64,000 bases of DNA from an uncultured Paracoccaceae bacterium (GTDB taxonomy: Bacteria; Pseudomonadota; Alphaproteobacteria; Rhodobacterales; Rhodobacteraceae): positions 1-64,000 of the forward strand of contig CANLYJ010000006.1 of NCBI GenBank assembly GCA_947495295.1, given 5' to 3'. Position numbers and translations under genes: made by a program. The number at the start of each line of letters is the position of its first letter. The stretch's first letter is position 1. Below are positions 60,110-64,000 of the stretch, one piece after another. Under the pieces are notes generated by a model. That model saw nothing but the letters and a program-made list of their open reading frames with translations. It did not search any database and had not been told where the DNA came from.

Positions 60110-61705
60110 TCACTGTTTTTCAACCAAGCGATAGTAGACATAATCCGAACTGGCCCCATTGACGAAACCATCAACCGCGTCGGCCATGGCCACCTGTTTG
60201 ATCGCCTGAAACATGATCACGAATGGGGCTTCTTCCTGCATGGCCTGCTGCAATTCGACATACATCTGATTGCGGGTTTCTGGGTCCTGTTCAGCCAATG
60301 CAGCCTTGGTCTTTTCGTTGATCTCTGCCGGTGGCATCCAGGCGTTGCGCCATGTGGTTGTCGATACATAGCTGTCGTCAGAATTGTCGGCGTTATAGGC
60401 AAAGGCCTTGGCATTGGAATGCGGATCCATGAAGTCAGGACCCCAGTAAAGCAGCATCCCCTGATGGGTGCGTGCGCGATACTTTGTGATCACCTGTGCG
60501 CCGGTGCCGGGCAGGATTTCAAAGTTGATGCCCGCGGGTGCAAAGGTCTGTTGCAGGCTGGCAGCCATATCGGTGAAGGGGGTCGCGTTGATCACGTCCA
60601 GTTCAATACTCAGCGGCAGTTCGACACCCGCATCCTCAAGGATCGATTTTGCTTTTTCGGGGTCGTAGGTGAAAGGTGTATCGGTCAACGCACCGGGGAA
60701 ACCTTCGGGCCAAAACGCCTGATGCACCTCCATCTGGCCTTTCAGGAAACTGTTGGCCATGCCTTCATAATCGACCAGATAACGGGACGCCTCCCACAAG
60801 GCAGGGTTGGTCAGGGGTTCATATTTCTGGTTGAAGCTGAACCAATGCACAGCGGTTTGGGGATAGGTCTCGACCTTGACATCGTCATTGCCGCTAAGGC
60901 CCTCAACCTGATCGGGCGACAGGTTCTTGGCCATGTCCACATCACCGGATTCCAAGAGCAAGCGCTGGGTCGCGGCCTCGGCCACATGACGGATCAACAC
61001 CCGTTCGATCTTGGGCGCGCCGTTCCAATAATCGGGATTGGCCTGTAGCATCATGACCTCGCCGGGGGCATAGCGGGCCAGCGTGAACGGGCCTGTGCCC
61101 GCACTGTTGCGGTTCATCCAGGCATGGCCCATGTCGCCATCAACCTCATTGGCCATGGCGGTTTCAAAATCAACGATTGTCGCCGGACGTGATGCCAGCA
61201 CATTCAACACGAAAGATGGCGCAAAATCACCTTCCCAGCGCACAGTGACGGTGTTGCCCTCGGCGGTCACCATCTGTTCAATATTGTCGGCATTCCAGCC
61301 CAGGTTCTTCAGAATGAAGGACGGGGCCATATCCAACACCAGAACCCGTTTCCAGCTGCCCACCACATCGGCACCGTGCAGCGGGTTGCCGGAATGGAAG
61401 GTCACATCGTCGCGCAGCGTGAATGTGACCGTTTTTGCGCCTGCGTCGATCTCCCAACTGGTGGCAAGACCGGGGGCCAGGGTTGTCGTGTCGGTGGCAT
61501 CATATTGCACCAGCTGGTCATAGGTGTTGGTGACATATTCACCCGATGAGAATTCATAAGCCGAGGCCGGGTCAATCGTGACGATGTCATCAATATTCTG
61601 TGCGACCACCAGCGCATTACCCGGTGTTTCAGCCATCGCAGGGGCCGAAGACAGCGCGATCAGGCTCACCGCGAGCGCTTTGGCGAAAGTCGGTACATAT
61701 GTCAT
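60110..61705 (-). CDS. Family-5 ABC transporter substrate-binding protein (DppA/OppA-like)
   Basis: A 531-residue periplasmic binding protein. The signal peptide is at the N-terminus (residues 1-25 with AKALAVSLIALSSAPAMAET). The mature part has NALVVAQNIDDIVTIDPASAYEFSSGEYVTN and the conserved TFTLRDDVTFHSGNPLHGADVVGSWKRVL, and later YAPGEVMMLQANPDYWNG. Imports dipeptides, oligopeptides or similar compounds. The ATG overlaps the stop of the XRE-cupin gene. The permease genes lie divergently at 62394 and 63428, so the transporter is split between two transcripts. Confidence 0.92.
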   Translation of the reverse strand: MTYVPTFAKALAVSLIALSSAPAMAETPGNALVVAQNIDDIVTIDPASAYEFSSGEYVTNTYDQLVQYDATDTTTLAPGLATSWEIDAGAKTVTFTLRDDVTFHSGNPLHGADVVGSWKRVLVLDMAPSFILKNLGWNADNIEQMVTAEGNTVTVRWEGDFAPSFVLNVLASRPATIVDFETAMANEVDGDMGHAWMNRNSAGTGPFTLARYAPGEVMMLQANPDYWNGAPKIERVLIRHVAEAATQRLLLESGDVDMAKNLSPDQVEGLSGNDDVKVETYPQTAVHWFSFNQKYEPLTNPALWEASRYLVDYEGMANSFLKGQMEVHQAFWPEGFPGALTDTPFTYDPEKAKSILEDAGVELPLSIELDVINATPFTDMAASLQQTFAPAGINFEILPGTGAQVITKYRARTHQGMLLYWGPDFMDPHSNAKAFAYNADNSDDSYVSTTTWRNAWMPPAEINEKTKAALAEQDPETRNQMYVELQQAMQEEAPFVIMFQAIKQVAMADAVDGFVNGASSDYVYYRLVEKQ

Positions 61706-62331
61706 TGGTCTCTCCTGTTGGTATCAATATCAGTCTGGCGGCCGGGCTGGGGCCCGATCAGCCGCGGCGACGTGCCCGTCCACAAAAGCCGGGCCGGGCC
61801 CTTGCCGGCATTGGCAAAGGCATGCGGGGTGTCCCCCATGAAATGCAGGCTATCGCCGGGATGCAGCACGAATGTTGTGTTACCCAATGTCTGACGCAGC
61901 GATCCGTCAAGCACGATGATCAACTCCTCGCCGATATGGGCGGTTGTTTCAGATGCATAGCCTTCGGGGACGTGAACGATCAGCGATGACAAGGTGCCGC
62001 CCGGCAGGCTGGTCGTGACACGTTCATATGACAGGGACGAATCCGCCAATGCAAAGCGCGGGCGCTCGCCCTCCCTTGTGATGCTGTCAGCAGGTTTTGG
62101 GGTGGCGATAAAGACGTCGATGTCAACGCCCAGTGCGGCAGCAAGGCTGGCCAGCGTCCCAAGGCTTGGGGTCGCCTTGTCCCGTTCGACCTGACTGAGA
62201 AACCCGACAGAGATGCCTGCCTCATCCGCCAGCGCCTGAAGTGTCAGATCGGCCTTGCGCCGCAAATCCCTGATCCGACCACCAAAGGCAGGTGGCTGCG
62301 TGGGATCAATTTGACGGGCAGCATCGGGCAT
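61702..62331 (-). CDS. XRE-family regulator with cupin domain
   Basis: A 209-residue XRE-cupin regulator. HTH: GGRIRDLRRKADLTLQALADEAGISVGFLSQVERDKATPSLGTLASLAAALGV; cupin: AHIGEELIIVLDGSLRQTLGNTTFVLHPGDSLHFMGDTPHAF. The start at 62331 (MPDAARQ) excludes a long upstream extension that reads into the divergent promoter. First gene of the minus-strand operon with the binding protein, GAF and M24 genes. It probably controls the divergent region and the permease operon. Confidence 0.9.
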   Translation of the reverse strand: MPDAARQIDPTQPPAFGGRIRDLRRKADLTLQALADEAGISVGFLSQVERDKATPSLGTLASLAAALGVDIDVFIATPKPADSITREGERPRFALADSSLSYERVTTSLPGGTLSSLIVHVPEGYASETTAHIGEELIIVLDGSLRQTLGNTTFVLHPGDSLHFMGDTPHAFANAGKGPARLLWTGTSPRLIGPQPGRQTDIDTNRRDQ

Positions 62332-62393
62332 GGCAGTTCCTGCAGTTTTTTTGATGTTAGTAAAAAAATTTTGATAAGTCAAAAAACTTTGAT
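62332..62393. promoter_or_regulatory. Divergent promoter with A/T-tract dyad
   Basis: 62 bp between the XRE-cupin gene and the permease operon. AGTTTTTTTGA (62344-62354) is the near-inverse of TCAAAAAACT (62379-62388), one T longer. TTTGAT recurs three times (about 62349, 62370 and 62387). The likely autoregulatory site of the XRE-cupin protein overlapping both promoters. Confidence 0.55.
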
Positions 62394-63431
62394 ATGAAAC
62401 GGGAAACGGAGCTGACTTTGAACAGACCCATCGCCGCCCTGAACTTCCTGCTGACATTGGCTGTCACCTTTCTGGGGCTGCTGGCGATTACCTTTTTGAT
62501 TGGGCGCGTCGTGCCAATTGACCCGGTGCTGGCCGTTGTCGGCGACAGGGCCAGCACCGAAACTTACGAGGCCGTGCGGTTGCAGATGGGGCTGGACGAT
62601 CCGCTGATCGTGCAATTCGCACGCTATGTCTGGCAAGTGATGCAGGGTGATCTGGGCATGTCTGTATCCACCGGGCGCGCCGTGTCCGAAGACTTGGGGC
62701 GGGTGTTTCCCGCGACGCTGGAAATGGCGACGCTTGGTATCATCATCGGCGTGACCATCGGGGTTCCGATGGGCGTGTTCGCCGCCGCCAGACAAGGCAA
62801 ATGGGTGGATCAGGTCATTCGTGTCATTGGGCTGGCGGGCTATGCAATCCCTGCTTTCTGGCTGGGCCTTGTCGGTTTGGTCATCTTTTACGCCAATCTG
62901 CGCTGGGTTGGCGGACCGGGGCGGATCGACTTATTTCTTGACGGGATGGTGCCACCACGCAGTGGCTTGCTGCTGATCGACAGCGCGATTGATGGCAATT
63001 GGGAGGCGTTCCGCAGCGCCCTGTCACACATCATCCTGCCCGCCACCATCCTTGGCTTTTTTGCGCTGGCCTATATCGCCCGCATGACCCGCAGCTTCAT
63101 GCTCGAACAGCTTAGTCAGGAATTTATCACGACCGCCCGCGTCAAAGGCGTGCCCGAACGGCTGATCCTCTGGCGGCATGCATTTCGCCCGATCTGGATA
63201 CAACTGATCACCGTAATCGGGCTCAGCTATGCGGGGCTGCTGGAAGGCTCGGTGATGATCGAAACCGTGTTCAGCTGGCCGGGTATTGGGAACTACCTGA
63301 CCACCGCCCTGCTGAATGCCGATATGAATGCGGTTCTGGGGGCGACACTGGTGATCGGCGCGGTGTTCGTCGGGATCAATAAAGGGTCGGACGCGCTCTA
63401 CCGGTTGCTGGACCCGAGGGCGCGGGCATGA
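62394..63431 (+). CDS. ABC transporter permease (DppB/OppB type)
   Basis: A ~345-residue permease with about six helices. An N-terminal VTFLGLLAITFLIGRVVPIDPV is followed by the periplasmic region and the EAA-like loop FITTARVKGVPERLILWRHAFRPI, with the family's TARVKG pattern. The ATG at 62394 lacks an obvious ribosome site and overlaps the promoter region, so the true start may be slightly downstream. Overlaps the next permease gene by 4 bp. Confidence 0.9.
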   Translation: MKRETELTLNRPIAALNFLLTLAVTFLGLLAITFLIGRVVPIDPVLAVVGDRASTETYEAVRLQMGLDDPLIVQFARYVWQVMQGDLGMSVSTGRAVSEDLGRVFPATLEMATLGIIIGVTIGVPMGVFAAARQGKWVDQVIRVIGLAGYAIPAFWLGLVGLVIFYANLRWVGGPGRIDLFLDGMVPPRSGLLLIDSAIDGNWEAFRSALSHIILPATILGFFALAYIARMTRSFMLEQLSQEFITTARVKGVPERLILWRHAFRPIWIQLITVIGLSYAGLLEGSVMIETVFSWPGIGNYLTTALLNADMNAVLGATLVIGAVFVGINKGSDALYRLLDPRARA

Positions 63432-64000
63432 TCACACGCGATTGGCTTCTGTCAGACGATCCTGAAACACGGATGCAGGCGCGGCTTGGGCAGGGCTACC
63501 GGCTGGCGCGGGCGCTGCTGCGTAATCCATTGGCCATGGTCGGTCTGGCGATCATCCTGCTGTTGCTGCTGGTGGCCATGTTCGCCCCGTTGCTGGCTCC
63601 ATATTCCCCGATCCAGGGTGATCTGGCGAACCGGCTACAACCCCCATCAGCAACACATTGGATGGGCACGGATGAGCTGGGGCGCGATATCCTGTCGCGG
63701 ATAATTTTCGGGGCACGGATCACCCTGATGATTGTGTTGCTGGTCGCCATCATCGCCGCACCGTTAGGACTGCTGATCGGCACGGTTGCGGGCTACTTTG
63801 GCGGCTGGGTTGATCGCATCCTGATGGGGCTGACCGATATCTTCCTGTCCCTGCCCCGGCTGATCATGGCGCTGGCCTTTGTCGCGGCCTTGGGGCCTGG
63901 CATTGAAAATGCGGTCATTGCCATCGCAATCACGGCATGGCCGGTCTATGCACGCATCGCCCGGGCGGAGGTGCTGACCTTTCGCAAGGCGGAGTTTCTG
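63428..64000 (+). CDS. ABC transporter permease (DppC/OppC type), 3' end beyond window
   Basis: An open frame from ATG 63428 (overlapping the upstream stop as ATGA) to the window edge, 191 codons so far with no stop. It begins MITRDWLLSDDPETRMQARL, has a first helix NPLAMVGLAIILLLLLVAMFAPLLAPYSPI and then the DppC signature HWMGTDELGRDILSRIIFGARITL, YFGGWVDRILMGLTDIFLSLPRL. Second permease subunit of the peptide-type importer. The DppD/F-type ATPase genes presumably follow outside the window. Confidence 0.92.
   Translation, partial: MITRDWLLSDDPETRMQARLGQGYRLARALLRNPLAMVGLAIILLLLLVAMFAPLLAPYSPIQGDLANRLQPPSATHWMGTDELGRDILSRIIFGARITLMIVLLVAIIAAPLGLLIGTVAGYFGGWVDRILMGLTDIFLSLPRLIMALAFVAALGPGIENAVIAIAITAWPVYARIARAEVLTFRKAEFL

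Noticed and set aside
62344-62388. Intrinsic terminator
   Set aside because: The A/T-tract dyad has no GC stem and lies between two divergent start codons, so an operator is more likely.

Overview
The window looks like a chromosome segment from a roseobacter-group alphaproteobacterium (Rhodobacterales). This is inferred from a GC-rich base composition (by eye), dense same-strand operons, many binding-protein-dependent importers (two TRAP loci, one of them a remnant, and three ABC systems), heterotetrameric sarcosine oxidase, the DUF6502/DUF5666 pair and a glycine-riboswitch-controlled gcv operon. No rRNA, tRNA or CRISPR array was seen. The last gene runs off the right edge.

Layout. (1) 1-6.7 kb is a scarred accessory zone: two IS66-family remnants pointing away from each other, a stop-interrupted orphan gene, a phosphotransferase gene with no proper 5' end, two LysE exporters, a small HTH protein, the tail of a TRAP permease fused nose-to-nose with a beheaded LysR gene, and a 102-bp near-perfect inverted-repeat element. 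(2) 6.7-20.9 kb is one minus-strand run of 16 genes. It encodes a sugar ABC importer, a mutarotase, an enolase-superfamily dehydratase, a UxaA-type dehydratase in two pieces, an RraA-like protein, a short-chain dehydrogenase, a fumarylacetoacetase-family hydrolase, a lactonase-like amidohydrolase and an EamA transporter. This is the parts list of a non-phosphorylating deoxysugar or sugar-acid route. Spliced into its 5' end are a CoA-transferase, a MaoC hydratase and a binding-protein-like gene without a signal peptide. A second MaoC gene and a Gfo/Idh/MocA gene diverge from a shared palindromic operator, followed by a convergent IclR regulator. (3) 23.2-25.8 kb holds a MATE pump, an XRE-cupin regulator and an AhpD-like protein. 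(4) 26-35 kb holds a polar-amino-acid ABC importer, a second XRE-cupin regulator and soxBDAG (sarcosine oxidase). (5) 35-37.5 kb holds a Rieske ferredoxin, a membrane desaturase/hydroxylase and an M29-like peptidase on the minus strand. (6) 37.7-42.8 kb holds a class III aminotransferase and a minus-strand operon of adenylating enzyme, heme-type membrane protein, flavin/NAD reductase and enoyl-CoA hydratase. I think this is a split version of the fused or paired fungal TmpA/TmpB-type proteins and the most intriguing system here. (7) 43-48.6 kb holds the DUF6502-DUF5666 pair, a complete TRAP transporter and a universal stress protein. (8) 48.6-55.9 kb holds an amine oxidoreductase, a cupin, a tandem glycine riboswitch and gcvT-gcvH-VOC-gcvP. 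(9) 55.9-58.4 kb is housekeeping (rbfA, dapB). (10) 58.5-64 kb is a divergent peptide-type ABC locus: XRE-cupin, binding protein, GAF protein and M24 peptidase on one strand, permeases on the other.

Taken together the region appears built for scavenging sugars, methylated amines and amino acids. Sarcosine oxidase yields glycine, formaldehyde equivalents and peroxide, and the glycine-sensing gcv operon disposes of glycine. Each of four binding-protein genes is followed by an RNA hairpin before the next gene of its operon, which would explain a high binding-protein to permease ratio.
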